64,000 bases of DNA from NCBI GenBank assembly GCA_944381405.1, contig CALWLA010000004.1, forward strand, positions 1-64,000, given 5' to 3'. Numbering within the stretch: position 1 is the stretch's first letter; each line of letters begins with the position of its first letter. Below are positions 8,570 through 18,727 of this stretch, one piece after another. The DNA is from an uncultured Lachnospiraceae bacterium (lineage in GTDB: Bacteria; Bacillota; Clostridia; Lachnospirales; Lachnospiraceae). The notes under the pieces were generated by a model. It made no database searches. It had not been told where the DNA came from and saw nothing but the letters and a program-made list of their open reading frames with translations. A program made the translations under genes and the position numbers.

Positions 8570-10282
8570 TTAGCCCTTCTGCTGCAGCCTTGCGATCATG
8601 GGCGGGATGAATTGCTTCTTTCTGGAAACCACTCCGGGAAGATGCAGGGTGCCCTCCGGGCCGGCCTTTTTGCCAAAGGCCTCCTCCGCCGTTTCCACTG
8701 CATCCTTTCCGCAGCAGATCAGCTCCGAGCTTTCGGAGAGGATCCCCGTCAGCAGGAAGTAGAGGGCGTCCACATGGAGTTCGGCGCATTCCTTTTCCAT
8801 AAAGGGCCGGAGCTTTTTGATGATGGCCGGGAAATCCTCCTCGTTCATGGAGGTGATCTGTCCTGCGCCGAAGGTGGCTTCTCCTGCGTTGAATTTCTTG
8901 AAATCCTGGAAGAAGATGTCCTCTGCGGATTTTTCCATCAGGTTGCTGCCTGCAGCAAACATGGCCTTGGCATAGGCGGAAAGATCCTGGATGCCTGCGA
9001 TGGCCGCAAGGCGTTCCGCGGCGCTGCGGTCCATCTCCGTACAGGTGGGAGAGCGGAACAGCAGGGTATCCGAGATGATGGCGGAGCACAGGAGGCCTGC
9101 CATATCAGGCGGAAGCGCTACGCCCTTTTCCCGGGCGATCTCCTCGATGATGGTGGCGGTGCAGCCCAGGGGCTGGCAGCGGAAATAGATGGGCGCTGTT
9201 GTTTCCAGGTCTCCCAACCGGTGATGGTCGATGATCTCCAGAAGCTCCGCATCCGCCGTGCCGTCCACAGCCTGGGACAGCTCGTTGTGATCCACCAGGA
9301 TCAGCTGCTTTTTCTGCAGGCCCAGGAAGTTTCTGCGGGAGATCATGCCCACATAGCGGCCGTCCATATCCAGTACCGGGAAATACCGGAACCGGTGCTT
9401 GGCCATGGCCTTCCGGACGGTTTCTGCCGAGTCCTCCAGGCGGAAGGCCACCAGATTGTTCCTGCACATAAAGGGCCCCACGGGCATGGACTGATTCAAA
9501 AGCCTTGCGGCCGTATAGGTGTCATAGGGGGTCTGGATGACGGTGACGCCCTGTCTTTCAGCATAGCCGATCAGATCAGGGTGCACGGCTTCGCCGCCGG
9601 TCACCAGCAGCAGGGACGCCTTCCGGTCTATGGCGCAGCGCTGGGCCTTTTCCCGGTTGGCGGTGATGACGATGTCCTCCGGCTGGATGAAGTCCTCCAT
9701 CACCTCCTGCTTTGCGGCGGCGATGACGATACGGCCCTTGGTGAGGACAGCGCCCGCATCTCCGCAAAGGAGCCGGCCCTTTACGGTGCTCAGGATATTC
9801 TCCACCGGAGTGTGGGCGTTACCTACGATCCGGTTGTCATAGACGTCCATGTCGGATTCCGCGATGTCGTTCAGAGTGATGACCCCCAGGAGCCTGCCCT
9901 CCGGCCCGGTGACCGGCAGGGTCACAGTTTCCTGGTCCCGCATCAGGAGATAGGCCTCCCGCAGGGACAGGCTTTCGCTGATGCCCGCCACCTTTTTGAT
10001 GGCGATGTCCTTGACCTGGGGCTCCACATTGGTGGTATAGTCCGGCTCCGGCACCTGAAAGCTGGAAAGCACAAAGGCGCTTTCCTGATTGACATGGCCT
10101 GCCCGCATGGGGATGTAACGGACTTTGGGGCTTTCTCCCCGGGCCTTTGCTTCCCGTTCCTCCAGCTGATTTTTCAGCCAGGCATAGGCGATGGCGGAGC
10201 AGATGGAGTCCGTGTCGGGGTTCCGGTGGCCGATCACGAAAACGGTTTGCTGGGCGGCTTCATAATATTGAGAGGATGGCAT
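8570..10282 (-). CDS. ppaC: Manganese-dependent inorganic pyrophosphatase, family II with CBS and DRTGG domains
   Basis: This 570-residue family II pyrophosphatase hydrolyses PPi to phosphate in the cytoplasm. The DHH-type core shows GHRNPDTDS (18-26), VDHNE and IIDHH metal ligands, and the C-terminal SRKKQ substrate loop. A long insert (about 75-320) holds two CBS modules flanking a DRTGG-like segment, the arrangement of nucleotide-regulated CBS-PPases (typically inhibited by AMP/ADP and activated by ATP or diadenosine polyphosphates). AAGGAG lies seven bases before the ATG. It follows the activase gene on the same strand by 21 bases, so the two form an operon ending in the shared terminator at 8475-8502. 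Confidence 0.93.
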   Translation of the reverse strand: MPSSQYYEAAQQTVFVIGHRNPDTDSICSAIAYAWLKNQLEEREAKARGESPKVRYIPMRAGHVNQESAFVLSSFQVPEPDYTTNVEPQVKDIAIKKVAGISESLSLREAYLLMRDQETVTLPVTGPEGRLLGVITLNDIAESDMDVYDNRIVGNAHTPVENILSTVKGRLLCGDAGAVLTKGRIVIAAAKQEVMEDFIQPEDIVITANREKAQRCAIDRKASLLLVTGGEAVHPDLIGYAERQGVTVIQTPYDTYTAARLLNQSMPVGPFMCRNNLVAFRLEDSAETVRKAMAKHRFRYFPVLDMDGRYVGMISRRNFLGLQKKQLILVDHNELSQAVDGTADAELLEIIDHHRLGDLETTAPIYFRCQPLGCTATIIEEIAREKGVALPPDMAGLLCSAIISDTLLFRSPTCTEMDRSAAERLAAIAGIQDLSAYAKAMFAAGSNLMEKSAEDIFFQDFKKFNAGEATFGAGQITSMNEEDFPAIIKKLRPFMEKECAELHVDALYFLLTGILSESSELICCGKDAVETAEEAFGKKAGPEGTLHLPGVVSRKKQFIPPMIARLQQKG

Positions 10283-10303
10283 AAAAACGCTCCTTTTTTT
10301 CTA

Positions 10304-13300
10304 TCAGGCCTTTTTCTGGGCCTGCTGTTTCAGCAGATTTCTCTGGGCGGTGGCCAGCATCAGCTTGATGCGGTTCAGCTGGTTGACCTCGGAGGCGCCG
10401 GGATCGTAGTCCACCGCAATGATGTTTGCCTCCGGATAGTGACGCCGGAGCTCCTTGATGACGCCCTTTCCAACGATGTGGTTGGGCAGGCAGCCAAAGG
10501 GCTGGGTGCAGACGATGTTCAGGACCCCTTCGTGGATCAGCTCCAGCATTTCTCCTGTCAGGAACCAGCCCTCGCCGGTCTGGTTGCCGATGGAGACGAA
10601 TTCCTTGGCCATGGAGGCCAGCTGACGGATGTCGCTGGGAGGCGTGAATCGTTTGGAGGCGGTAAGGGCTTTCTTCGCCGAAAGCCGGAAGGCCTCCAGC
10701 AGGCTGATGCCCACGTTGGAGAGGGTTGCGGTCTTTTTGGAGCCTCCCAGATGCTCCCACTTGAAGTTGTTGTTATAGAAGCAGTACAGCAGAAAGTCCA
10801 TGAGGTCCGGCATGACGCATTCCGCTCCTTCTGATTCCAGAAGCTCCACGATGTGGTTGTTGGCAAGGGGGGAGAATTTTACCAGGATCTCACCCACGAC
10901 GCCGACTCTGGGCTTTATCTCGCCGGTGCAGGGCAGCTGGTCGAAATCTTCGATGATGCCCCGGATGTTCCGGTTGAATTCGGAAAGGGCAGGGCTCTTT
11001 TTCTGAAGATGCCGGATGACCCGGGCCTTCCATTTTTCGTGGAGGGCGTTGGCGGAGCCCTTTTCCAGCTCGTAGGGCCTGGTGGCATAGAGCACCCGCA
11101 TGAATACGTCCCCGTAAACCACGGCCTGCAGGGCCTTGGTCAGCATGGGCACTGTCATTTTGAAGCCCGGGTTGGTCTCCATGCCGTTCAGGTTGATGGA
11201 GATCACCGGCACCTGAGGCATCCCTGCCTTTTCCAGAGCCCGGCGGATAAATCCGATATAGTTGGAGGCACGGCAGCCGCCGCCGGTCTGGGACATGAAG
11301 ACTGCGGTCTTGTCCAGGTCGTATTTTCCGGACAACAGGGCGTCCATGATCTGACCGATGACGATCAGGGAGGGGTAGCAGGCATCGTTGTTGACGTATT
11401 TCAGACCGGTGTCGATGGCGGACCGGTTGTCGTTCTGAAGCACCTCCACATGGTACCCGAAGGTATTCAAGGCCGGCTCCAGAAGGTCGAAGTGGATCGG
11501 CGACATCTGGGGGCACAGCAGGGTATAGTCCTTTTTCATCTCCTTGGTGAATACCTGACGGTGGTAGGCCGCAGAGTGCTGCTCCCTGGTGAGATGGTGG
11601 GCCTTCCGCACCCGCAGGGCCGCGATCAGGGACCGGATGCGGATCCTTGCGGCTCCCAGGTTATTGACCTCGTCGATCTTCAGCACCGTATAGATCTTGC
11701 CGGAGCCCGTCAGGATGTCGCTGACCTGATCCGTGGTGACGGCGTCCAGGCCGCAGCCGAAGGAATTGAGCTGCACCAGATCCAGGTCATCCCTGGTCTT
11801 TACAAAGGAGGCGGCCCGGTACAGGCGGGTGTGGTACATCCACTGGTCCGTGACGATGATGGGCCGTTCCACCTGTCCCAGATGGGAAACGGAATCCTCC
11901 GTCAGCACCGCAAAACCGTAGCTGGTGATCATGTCCGCGATACCATGGTTGATCTCGGGATCGATGTGATAGGGGCGGCCCGCCAACACGATGCCGTGAT
12001 GGCCGGTCTTTTCCATCCAGGAAAGGACCTCCTCCCCCTTTTTCTCCGTGTCCGTTTTTGCCTGCAAAAGCTCCTCCCAGGCCAGATGGGCGGCGGAACG
12101 GATCTCCGCCTCCGTAAGTCCTGGAATCTTAGTGCCGTATTCCGTCAGGCTGTCCTGGCCGAATTTTGCCAGGAATTCCTTCACGAGTCCATCTGTCAGC
12201 ACCTTTTCATTGGTAAAGGCGAAGAAGGGATTCATGAAGTCGATATGGTTGTCGTGGAGGCTTTCCACGTTGTTTTTGATGTTCTCCGCATAGGAGGTGA
12301 CCATGGGGCAGTTATAGTGGTTGCCTGCATCCGGGGATTCGTTCCGCTCATAGGGGATGCAGGGGTAGAAGATCCGCTTTACCCCGTTTTTGATCAGCCA
12401 TTCGATGTGTCCGTGCACCAGCTTTGCCGGGTAGCATTCGGACTCTGAGGGAATGGATTCGATGCCCAGCTCGTAGATCTGCCGGGTGGACTGGGGGCTT
12501 AAGACCACCGCAAATTTGAGCTCCCGGAAAAAGGTAGCCCAGAAGGGGTAGTTTTCGTACATGTTCAGAACCCGGGGGATGCCGATCTTGCCTCGGATCG
12601 CCAGGTCCGCCGGCAGGGGCTCGTAGTTGAACATCCGCTTCAGCTTGTAGTCGAAGAGATTGGGGATCTCCTTCCGGCTCTTTTCCTTTCCCAGGCCCCG
12701 CTCGCAGCGGTTTCCGGAAACGAAGCTGCGGTTTGCGCCGAACCGGTTGATGGTCAGGACGCAGTGGTTGTTGCAGCCCTGGCACCGGGCCATGGAGGTG
12801 GTGTACTGCAGGCCGATGATGTCCGCAAGGGGCAGCATGGTGGTCACCGTCTCTTCCTCCGGGTGCTCCTGCCGTTTCTGGGCGCAGCGTTCCCGGGCGA
12901 TCAGTGCCGCGCCGAAGGCGCCCATGATGCCGGCGATGTCCGGACGTACCGCCGGGCAGCCGGAGATCTTTTCAAAGGCCCGGAGCACCGCGTCGTTGTA
13001 GAAAGTCCCTCCCTGGGTCACCACATGGCGGCCCAGATCCCCCGGCTGGGTGATCTTGATGACCTTGAACAGGGCGTTTTTGATGACGGAATAGGCCAGG
13101 CCTGCGGAGATGTCCGCCACCGTGGCCCCTTCCTTCTGGGCCTGCTTGACGTTGGAGTTCATGAAGACCGTGCAGCGCTGGCCCAGGTCCGTGGGATTTT
13201 CTGCAAACAAAGCCTCCCTTGCAAAATCCTCCACGGAATAATTCAGGGATTTTGCAAAGGTTTCGATAAAGGAGCCGCAGCCGGAGGAGCAGGCCTCGTT

Positions 13301-14737
13301 CAGCTGAACGGAGTCCACGGTGCCGTCTTTGATGCGGATACATTTCATGTCCTGTCCGCCGATGTCCAGGATGCAGTCCACCTGCGGATCAAAAAAGGCG
13401 GCGGCATAGTAATGGGAGATGGTCTCCACCTCCCCCTCGTCCAGCATAAAGGCCGCCTTCAGCAGGGCCTCACCGTAGCCGGTGGAGCAGGAGTAGTCGA
13501 TGTGAGCCTCCGGAGGAAGCTCGTTTTTGATCTCCTCCATGGCCCGGATGGCGGTAGCCAGGGGGGAGCCGTTGTTGCTGTCGTAAAATTTATAAAGCAG
13601 GGAGCCGTCCTCGCCGACCAGGGCCACCTTTGTGGTGGTGGAGCCTGCGTCGATGCCCAGGTAGCAGCTGCCCTTGTAGTCCTTGAGGGAAGCGGTCCTG
13701 ACAGAGGCCTGTTCATGCCGTTTCCGGAAATCCGCGTATTCCGCTTCGTTTCGGAACAGGGGCTCCAGACGCTTGATCTCCGCATCCATCCTGATACCGG
13801 ACCGGAGCTTCTGCTCCAGGGCGGAGATGCCGATGCAGGGAGCCTGGGCCCCCGCCTTGCTGATGATCTCCGCATGCTCGTCCGCCGGGATGTTCATGGC
13901 CGCGCCGATGGCGGCGAAAAGATGGGAGTGCTCCGGCGCGATGACGTGGTCGTCCGTCAGATGCAGGGTCCGGATAAAGGCCTCCCGCAGCTCCGGCAGG
14001 AAATGCAGGGGCCCTCCCAGAAAGGCCACGTTGCCCCGGATGGGCTTTCCGCAGGCCAGGCCGGAGATGGTCTGGTTGACCACGGCCTGGAAGATGGAGG
14101 CGGAAAGGTCTTCCCGGGTGGCCCCCTCGTTGATCAGGGGCTGGATATCGGATTTTGCAAACACGCCGCATCTTGCGGCGATGGGGTAGATGGCCTTATA
14201 GTGCCGGGCGTAGTCGTTCAGGCCTTTGGCGTCGGTCTGCAGCAGGGAGGCCATCTGATCGATAAAGGAACCGGTGCCTCCGGCGCAGATGCCGTTCATG
14301 CGCTGGTCGATGCCTCCGGTGAAATAGATGATCTTGGCGTCCTCGCCTCCCAGCTCGATGGCCACATCGCACTGGGGCGCGTAATCCTTGAGAGAGGTCG
14401 CAACGGCAACCACCTCCTGGATAAAGGGAACCTCCAGGTGCCGGGAAATGCTCAGGCCGCCGGAGCCGGTGATGGCCGGGCGGAGCACCACCTCGCCCAG
14501 CTTTTCCTTTGCTTCGGAAAGCAGGTCCGCCAGGGTGTTCTGGATATTGGCAAAATGCCGGCGGTATTCGGAGAAAAGTACCTCTCCTTTCTTCGCCAGA
14601 ATGGCGATCTTGACGGTGGTGGATCCGATGTCGATGCCGAGGCGCAGAGGCGTTCCGGTGTTCTTGGATGCATCCGCCATCTCAGGCTCCTGAGCCTGAT
14701 TGTCCGCTTTCGCAGTCAGATTATCTGTCACTGTCAT
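10304..14737 (-). CDS. Giant 2-hydroxyacyl-CoA dehydratase activase-like protein (two BcrAD/BadFG ATPase domains plus DUF2229)
   Basis: The product has about 1477 residues. The ATG at 14737 is preferred over a TTG at 14764; AGAGG lies 14 bases upstream. Two ASKHA ATPase modules are seen, each with its own phosphate-1 motif: [15 protein letters not shown] near the start and [15 protein letters not shown] about 345 residues later. Both have the cysteine loops CAGGTGSF and CSSGCGSF that bind a [4Fe-4S] cluster in HgdC-type activators. A DUF2229 region follows ([17 protein letters not shown]), then a C-terminal part resembling dehydratase subunits ([17 protein letters not shown]). Related proteins are widespread in Clostridia but their substrate is unknown. 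No dehydratase genes are nearby. Cytoplasmic and oxygen-sensitive by inference. Confidence 0.85.
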   Translation of the reverse strand: MTVTDNLTAKADNQAQEPEMADASKNTGTPLRLGIDIGSTTVKIAILAKKGEVLFSEYRRHFANIQNTLADLLSEAKEKLGEVVLRPAITGSGGLSISRHLEVPFIQEVVAVATSLKDYAPQCDVAIELGGEDAKIIYFTGGIDQRMNGICAGGTGSFIDQMASLLQTDAKGLNDYARHYKAIYPIAARCGVFAKSDIQPLINEGATREDLSASIFQAVVNQTISGLACGKPIRGNVAFLGGPLHFLPELREAFIRTLHLTDDHVIAPEHSHLFAAIGAAMNIPADEHAEIISKAGAQAPCIGISALEQKLRSGIRMDAEIKRLEPLFRNEAEYADFRKRHEQASVRTASLKDYKGSCYLGIDAGSTTTKVALVGEDGSLLYKFYDSNNGSPLATAIRAMEEIKNELPPEAHIDYSCSTGYGEALLKAAFMLDEGEVETISHYYAAAFFDPQVDCILDIGGQDMKCIRIKDGTVDSVQLNEACSSGCGSFIETFAKSLNYSVEDFAREALFAENPTDLGQRCTVFMNSNVKQAQKEGATVADISAGLAYSVIKNALFKVIKITQPGDLGRHVVTQGGTFYNDAVLRAFEKISGCPAVRPDIAGIMGAFGAALIARERCAQKRQEHPEEETVTTMLPLADIIGLQYTTSMARCQGCNNHCVLTINRFGANRSFVSGNRCERGLGKEKSRKEIPNLFDYKLKRMFNYEPLPADLAIRGKIGIPRVLNMYENYPFWATFFRELKFAVVLSPQSTRQIYELGIESIPSESECYPAKLVHGHIEWLIKNGVKRIFYPCIPYERNESPDAGNHYNCPMVTSYAENIKNNVESLHDNHIDFMNPFFAFTNEKVLTDGLVKEFLAKFGQDSLTEYGTKIPGLTEAEIRSAAHLAWEELLQAKTDTEKKGEEVLSWMEKTGHHGIVLAGRPYHIDPEINHGIADMITSYGFAVLTEDSVSHLGQVERPIIVTDQWMYHTRLYRAASFVKTRDDLDLVQLNSFGCGLDAVTTDQVSDILTGSGKIYTVLKIDEVNNLGAARIRIRSLIAALRVRKAHHLTREQHSAAYHRQVFTKEMKKDYTLLCPQMSPIHFDLLEPALNTFGYHVEVLQNDNRSAIDTGLKYVNNDACYPSLIVIGQIMDALLSGKYDLDKTAVFMSQTGGGCRASNYIGFIRRALEKAGMPQVPVISINLNGMETNPGFKMTVPMLTKALQAVVYGDVFMRVLYATRPYELEKGSANALHEKWKARVIRHLQKKSPALSEFNRNIRGIIEDFDQLPCTGEIKPRVGVVGEILVKFSPLANNHIVELLESEGAECVMPDLMDFLLYCFYNNNFKWEHLGGSKKTATLSNVGISLLEAFRLSAKKALTASKRFTPPSDIRQLASMAKEFVSIGNQTGEGWFLTGEMLELIHEGVLNIVCTQPFGCLPNHIVGKGVIKELRRHYPEANIIAVDYDPGASEVNQLNRIKLMLATAQRNLLKQQAQKKA

Positions 14738-14866
14738 ACGTTCTGAAAATACCTCTTTTAACAAAATTTTTTTCTGAGCTGTATATATTAAATATGAAAA
14801 GAAATTTTCACATCAAGCCATGATAGTACAATCCCCGGAAATTGTCTATCCCTGAAATTATAAAAT

Positions 14867-14883
14867 TTTTGTAAAGTACAAAA
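14867..14883. promoter_or_regulatory. Operator-like palindrome upstream of the activase gene
   Basis: TTTTGTA-AAG-TACAAAA is a perfect 7-bp inverted repeat with a 3-base centre. It lies just upstream of a reverse-strand TATAAT (14862-14857) that could be the -10 of the activase gene, so a bound regulator would cover the -35 region. No other gene is seen between 14738 and 15013. Confidence 0.35.
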
Positions 14884-14928
14884 GATAAAATTCAGGATTT
14901 TGCACGAGGGGAAAGAAACACCTCAGGG

Positions 14929-14957
14929 TTTACAAAAAGAGCCGGAAAAGCTATACT
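14929..14957 (+). promoter_or_regulatory. SigA-type promoter of corA
   Basis: TTTACA (14929-14934), a 17-base spacer and TATACT (14952-14957), followed by the corA start 57 bases downstream. Confidence 0.8.
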
Positions 14958-15013
14958 TAAGCAGATAGTGGGTGGGTACGCCCTCTCCAGAAAGAAAGAA
15001 GGGAGGCACGCAA

Positions 15014-15949
15014 ATGATTCGATACTTTGTGACGGAAGACGGGAATATGAACGAGAAGGATTCTGCCCTTCCAGGCTGCTGGATCGCCATGACCAGGCCC
15101 AGCGCCCAGGAGATCTCCCTGATCGCCGGACAGTATGACATCGATCCCGACGATCTGCGGGCCCCTCTCGATGAAGAGGAGCGTTCCCGTATCGGCGTAG
15201 AGGACAGCTATACCATCATCGTGGTGGATATTCCTGCCATCGAGGAGCGGAACGGCACCGACTGGTTCGTGACTCTGCCTCTCGGTATCTTTGTGACGGA
15301 TACGGCCATCCTCACGGTGTGCCTCCAGGACACCCCGGTGCTGGGAGCCTTTATGGACGGCCGGGTCCGGGACCACTACACCTACATGAAGACCCGGTTC
15401 ATCCTGCAGATCCTGTACCGGAACGCTTCCCTGTTCCTGCAGTACCTGCGGATCATCGACAAAAAATCGGAGCTTATCGAGAAAAACCTGCACAAGTCCC
15501 AGCGGAACAAGGAGCTCATCGAGCTTCTGGAGCTGGAAAAGTCCCTGGTGTACCTGACCACCTCCCTGCGGGGCAACGAGATGGTGCTGGAGAAGCTCTT
15601 AAAGATCGGACGCATCAAGCAGTATCCCGAGGACGAGGACCTGCTGGAGGACGTCATCATCGAGAACCGGCAGGCCATCGAGATGGCCAACATCTACAGC
15701 GGGATCCTGTCGGGCACCATGGATGCCTTTGCATCCATCATCAGCAACAACCAGAACCTGGTGATGAAGACCCTGTCCTCCATCACCATCGTCATGGCGA
15801 TCCCCAATATCATCGCGGGACTCTACGGCATGAATGTGGACGGCATCCCCTTTGCCCACACCCCTGTGGGCTTCGGCCTGGTGTGCGTCCTGATCCTCAT
15901 CCTGGTGTTCATCGTGATGCTGATCCTGAAGAAAAAAGATATGTTTTAA
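15014..15949 (+). CDS. corA: CorA family magnesium/divalent cation transporter
   Basis: The 311-residue protein is a pentameric inner-membrane channel for Mg2+ (or Co2+/Ni2+). The GMN selectivity signature is at residues 272-274, just after the first of two C-terminal membrane helices; the second ends in a basic KKKD tail. The N-terminal part is the cytoplasmic alpha/beta funnel with long charged helices. The ATG at 15014 is chosen because GGGAGG lies seven bases upstream; an upstream in-frame ATG at 14972 has no ribosome site. It is followed after 17 bases by the rhomboid-like gene, probably in one transcript. Confidence 0.93.
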   Translation: MIRYFVTEDGNMNEKDSALPGCWIAMTRPSAQEISLIAGQYDIDPDDLRAPLDEEERSRIGVEDSYTIIVVDIPAIEERNGTDWFVTLPLGIFVTDTAILTVCLQDTPVLGAFMDGRVRDHYTYMKTRFILQILYRNASLFLQYLRIIDKKSELIEKNLHKSQRNKELIELLELEKSLVYLTTSLRGNEMVLEKLLKIGRIKQYPEDEDLLEDVIIENRQAIEMANIYSGILSGTMDAFASIISNNQNLVMKTLSSITIVMAIPNIIAGLYGMNVDGIPFAHTPVGFGLVCVLILILVFIVMLILKKKDMF

Positions 15950-15966
15950 TGTGAGGAAACCGATCT

Positions 15967-16653
15967 ATGTTCAGCTACAACAAGTTTAAATTCAGATTCC
16001 AGCGGTATGCGGTGCGGAATCTTGCAGCTTATGTTTCCGTGATGTTTGCGGTGGGATATCTGCTGATGATGTTCACGCCAAAGCTTTACAACCTGCTGGT
16101 TTTTGCGCCCTACGAGGTGCTCCACGGCCAGGTATGGCGCATCATCACCACGGTGTTCTATCCCCCGGCAGGGGGCGGGATCTTCTGGACGGTCCTGGCC
16201 ATCTATGTGTATTACAGCATGGCATCCACTCTGGAGCGCTGGTGGGGAAGCTTTAATTTCAACCTTTACTTTTTCGGGAGCCTCCTGGTCAGCGAGCTGG
16301 GGGTAACGGTATTCTATCTCATCACGGGACTGAACCTGCCCCTGATCCCGATCTATATGTACTTTTCGGTGTTTATGGCCTACGCCATCACCTTTCCGGA
16401 TGCCTCCTTCCTGTTGTTTTTTGTCATTCCCATCAAGGCAAAATACCTGGCCATTGCGGAGGCGGCCATTTATCTTTACAACTTTATCATGGGAGGCACC
16501 ATCAGCAGGATCTATATTTTCTGCGCCCTGATCCCCGTGGCGGTGTATTTCCTGATCGCCATGGGCGGCGGAAACGGAAACCCCATCGAAAACATCAAAT
16601 GGAAGCTGCGCCAGCAGAAGCGCCGGAAGGAATGGCGCGATCAGTGGCGTTAA
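15967..16653 (+). CDS. Rhomboid-like membrane protein without the GxSG catalytic motif
   Basis: The 228-residue protein has six or so hydrophobic segments and a basic C-terminal tail (RQQKRRKEWRDQWR). The overall pattern (N-terminal helix, HGQVWRIITTVFYP loop, closely spaced helices) resembles the rhomboid family. The fourth helix, where active rhomboids have GxSG, reads YMYFSVFM, so the catalytic serine context is lost and proteolysis is unlikely. It is probably a rhomboid pseudoprotease or DUF-type derivative. It lies between corA and pyk on the same strand. Function unknown. Confidence 0.65.
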   Translation: MFSYNKFKFRFQRYAVRNLAAYVSVMFAVGYLLMMFTPKLYNLLVFAPYEVLHGQVWRIITTVFYPPAGGGIFWTVLAIYVYYSMASTLERWWGSFNFNLYFFGSLLVSELGVTVFYLITGLNLPLIPIYMYFSVFMAYAITFPDASFLLFFVIPIKAKYLAIAEAAIYLYNFIMGGTISRIYIFCALIPVAVYFLIAMGGGNGNPIENIKWKLRQQKRRKEWRDQWR

Positions 16654-16695
16654 AAAAAGAAACAGCCGCAGTCGCAGGTTCATGGAGGAAATATT

Positions 16696-18132
16696 ATGAG
16701 ACATACGAAAATCATCTGTACTCTGGGTCCCAACGCAGACGACCGGGAGCTGCTCCTGAAGATGGCGTCCACCTATATGGACGTGGCCCGTTTTAATTTT
16801 TCCCATGGAGATCATGGGGAGCATAAGGAACGGCTGGAGCTTTTGAAGGAGGTGCGCAAGGAGGCGGGCAGGCCTGTGGCGGCGCTGCTGGACACCAAGG
16901 GTCCTGAGATCCGCACCGGAGTCCTCAAGGACCACCAGAAGGTGAGCCTCCTCCAGGGAGAGCAGCTGGTGCTGACAACAGAGGAGTGCGAGGGCACAAA
17001 GGACCGGATCTATATCAACTATGCCGGACTGCCCCAGGACGTAAAGCCCGGAAGCCATATCCTCATCGACGACGGCCTCATCGACCTGGAGGTCCAGGCC
17101 TCCGAGGGCACGGAGATCCGCTGCAGGATCGTAAACGGCGGCGAGCTGGGAGAAAAGAAGGGCGTCAATGTTCCCAATGTCCGGGTCAATCTGCCCTCCC
17201 TTACGGAAAAGGATATCGAGGACATCCGTTTCGGTATCCGGGAGGAGTTTGACATCATCGCGGCTTCCTTTGTGCGGGACGGGGAATGTATCCGTCAGAT
17301 CAAACAGATTCTGGAGGAGGAAGGCTCCGACATGCTGGTGATCGCAAAGATCGAGAACCAGGAGGGCATCGACCACATCGACGAGATCATCCGGGAGGCC
17401 GACGGCATCATGGTGGCCCGGGGAGACATGGGCGTGGAAGTGGCGCCGGAAAAGCTGCCCCATATCCAGAAGGAGATCATCAAAAAGTGCAATGTGGCGG
17501 GAAAGATCGTCATCACCGCCACCCAGATGCTGGATTCCATGATCCGCAACCCCAGACCCACCAGGGCGGAGGTGACGGACGTGGCCAACGCGGTTTACGA
17601 TGGCACCGACGCCGTGATGCTGTCAGGAGAGACCGCCATGGGAAAATATCCCTTTGAGGCCCTGACCATGATGGCCCAGATCCTTTCCGATACGGAAAAA
17701 TACATCGACTACGACGCTTACCGCAGCAGAAAGATCTCCAAAACCGAGCGGAACAACATCGCCAACGAGGTATCCAGGGCGGCCATTTCCACGGCCATGA
17801 ATCTGGAGGCCGACGCGGTGGTGGCTCCGACCCTTACGGGCTCCACGGCCCGGATGCTGTCCAAGTGGCGGCCGGAGATGCCCATCTATGCCATGAGCCC
17901 CTCCATGTCCACCGTCCGCCGGTGCATGCTTTTATGGGGCATCGTGCCCTTCTGGTCCAGAAGGGCGGATTCCACCGACGAGCTCATCGAGGATTCCATC
18001 GAGGAGCTTTGCAGGGCAGGCGTCCTTTCCTCAGGCAACCGGGTGGTGGTCACCGCCGGGGTGCTGACCTACCGTTCCCGCCACGACGCGGCTACGGATA
18101 CCAACATCATGCGGGTAGTGGAGGTGCATTGA
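16696..18132 (+). CDS. pyk: Pyruvate kinase
   Basis: The 478-residue enzyme makes pyruvate and ATP from phosphoenolpyruvate and ADP. Visible family features are the N-terminal TKIICTLGP, FNFSHGDH, the LLDTKGPEIRTG strand, the IAKIENQEG loop with the catalytic lysine, MVARGDMGVE, and ITATQMLDSM. The allosteric C domain ends the protein; the extra PEP-utiliser-like domain found in Bacillus enzymes is absent. GGAGG sits eight bases before the ATG. The Nudix gene starts two bases after its stop, with its ribosome site inside the pyk 3' end, so the pair is co-translated. Confidence 0.96.
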   Translation: MRHTKIICTLGPNADDRELLLKMASTYMDVARFNFSHGDHGEHKERLELLKEVRKEAGRPVAALLDTKGPEIRTGVLKDHQKVSLLQGEQLVLTTEECEGTKDRIYINYAGLPQDVKPGSHILIDDGLIDLEVQASEGTEIRCRIVNGGELGEKKGVNVPNVRVNLPSLTEKDIEDIRFGIREEFDIIAASFVRDGECIRQIKQILEEEGSDMLVIAKIENQEGIDHIDEIIREADGIMVARGDMGVEVAPEKLPHIQKEIIKKCNVAGKIVITATQMLDSMIRNPRPTRAEVTDVANAVYDGTDAVMLSGETAMGKYPFEALTMMAQILSDTEKYIDYDAYRSRKISKTERNNIANEVSRAAISTAMNLEADAVVAPTLTGSTARMLSKWRPEMPIYAMSPSMSTVRRCMLLWGIVPFWSRRADSTDELIEDSIEELCRAGVLSSGNRVVVTAGVLTYRSRHDAATDTNIMRVVEVH

Positions 18133-18133
18133 T

Positions 18134-18727
18134 ATGCAGGAACACAGGCAGGAAGCCGTTCCCGAAGCGGCAGATCCCAAGGATGCGCCGGTGCAGCTCA
18201 TTGAGCGGAAGCTGGCCCACAGGGGAGCGGTGCTCAATGTTTACGATGATTATGTAGAGGTCAAGGGAAAAAGGACCCACTGGGACTATATCCACCACGA
18301 CGGCGCGGCGGCAGTGCTGCCGGTGCTGCCGGACGGAAGGCTCCTGATGGTGCGCCAGTACCGTCACGCCCTTTCCCGTTATACCCTGGAGATTCCGGCG
18401 GGCAAGGTGGACAGTCCGGAGGAGCCGAAGATCGACTGTGCCAGAAGGGAGCTGGAGGAGGAGACGGGCTACCGGTCCGATCATCTGACGCCTCTTTTGA
18501 ACATGAATACCACCGTGGCCTTCTGCGACGAATTTATCGGGATCTTTCTGGCGGAGGATCTGGAAAAGACCCATCAGCATCTGGATGAGGACGAGGAGAT
18601 CGAGGTGGAGGCCTGGACCCTTCCGGACCTGCTGGCCCTGATCCGTTCCGGAAAAATGACGGACGCAAAAACCGTCGCCGCCATTCTCGCCTATGCAGTG
18701 AAAAAAGATCATGAAGGAATTTCTTGA
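18134..18727 (+). CDS. Nudix hydrolase, ADP-ribose pyrophosphatase type
   Basis: The 197-residue protein carries a Nudix box (GKVDSPEEPKIDCARRELEEETGY split over residues about 94-117) with one residue more than the canonical Gx5E spacing but an intact REUxEExGU core that binds the catalytic metal. The upstream MVRQYRHAL and IPAGK segments are characteristic of ADP-ribose pyrophosphatases (NudF type), which hydrolyse ADP-ribose to AMP and ribose 5-phosphate. GGAGGTG inside the pyk end serves as the ribosome site. Its 3' end overlaps the recombinase gene by 17 bases. Confidence 0.88.
   Translation: MQEHRQEAVPEAADPKDAPVQLIERKLAHRGAVLNVYDDYVEVKGKRTHWDYIHHDGAAAVLPVLPDGRLLMVRQYRHALSRYTLEIPAGKVDSPEEPKIDCARRELEEETGYRSDHLTPLLNMNTTVAFCDEFIGIFLAEDLEKTHQHLDEDEEIEVEAWTLPDLLALIRSGKMTDAKTVAAILAYAVKKDHEGIS

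Noticed and set aside
8507-10834. Long forward-strand open frame (over 700 codons) opposite ppaC
   Set aside because: The reverse-strand frame has clear family II pyrophosphatase motifs; the forward frame has no recognisable domain and arises from GC-rich codon bias.
10853-14746. Long forward-strand open frames opposite the giant activase gene
   Set aside because: Antisense shadows of a gene with clear ASKHA and DUF2229 motifs on the reverse strand; repetitive His/Gly/Asp composition without motifs.
14972-15013. Upstream ATG extending corA by 14 residues
   Set aside because: No Shine-Dalgarno, and GGGAGG is ideally placed for the ATG at 15014.
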